41,245 bases of DNA from Streptomyces sp. (GTDB lineage: Bacteria; Actinomycetota; Actinomycetes; Streptomycetales; Streptomycetaceae), in contig NZ_JAPSKN010000022.1 of the NCBI RefSeq assembly GCF_031181705.1, forward strand, positions 12,588 through 53,832. The letters are read 5' to 3'. The position numbers and the translations under genes are program-made. This document shows, piece by piece, positions 41,244 through 41,245 of the stretch (position 1 is the stretch's first letter; every line of letters starts with the position of its first letter). The notes under the pieces are model-generated. The model was not told the origin of the DNA. It saw nothing but the letters and a program-made list of their open reading frames with translations, and made no database searches.

Positions 41244-41245
41244 GT

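Overview
The window looks like a stretch of Streptomyces chromosome (or a very close actinomycete). Base composition is very GC-rich, third codon positions are almost all G or C, GTG starts are common, and the gene families are typical of the genus: a LAL regulator, a SpoIIE-type phosphatase, a DUF5709 protein, a CYP157-like P450 and a type B L31. About 34 protein genes, one short leader peptide and one decayed gene can be supported. No rRNA, tRNA, CRISPR array, insertion sequence or phage gene was seen.

Layout. (1) 1-5.6 kb: housekeeping genes, namely a DMT-type transporter, acyl-CoA thioesterase II, a DUF3516 DEAD/DEAH helicase and a divergent YdjM-type membrane protein. (2) 5.6-10.2 kb: zinc-independent ribosomal protein L31, a DUF5709 protein and a two-gene heterodimeric ABC exporter whose nucleotide sites are strikingly asymmetric. 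(3) 10.2-15.3 kb: a secreted PNGase A-like protein behind a G-quadruplex-like tract, a MarR regulator divergent from a second ABC exporter, and a short MltG. (4) 15.4-19.4 kb, minus strand: a sulfonate-type ABC importer operon ending in an FAD/NAD(P) oxidoreductase. It is preceded by a 27-codon, apparently leaderless Cys-containing leader peptide with its own promoter. (5) 19.5-23.6 kb: YjbQ, a P450 lacking the ExxR motif, a decayed LuxR response regulator and an MFS exporter. (6) 23.8-29.4 kb, minus strand: a compact terpenoid locus (P450 overlapping a terpene synthase) beside a LAL regulator. About 545 bp of lower-GC, hairpin-rich non-coding DNA lies upstream. (7) 29.9-33.4 kb: an SRPBCC protein, a DUF779 protein and a PAS-PAS-GAF-SpoIIE-HATPase phosphatase. 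(8) 33.5-39.3 kb: a GntR/FCD regulator divergent from the heterotetrameric sarcosine oxidase operon soxBDAG, with a perfect palindromic operator candidate between them. (9) 39.3-41.2 kb: a LysE exporter divergent from an Lrp/AsnC regulator, then a DUF5701 protein.

The most interesting items are five. The P450/terpene synthase pair carries a non-canonical NSE metal-binding motif. The ABC exporter pair looks built around one live and one fully dead ATP site. The unannotated leader peptide precedes the sulfonate operon. A P450 without ExxR sits outside its usual conservon. A response-regulator remnant retains both ends of the gene. Functions are read from motifs and family resemblance; no database search was possible.
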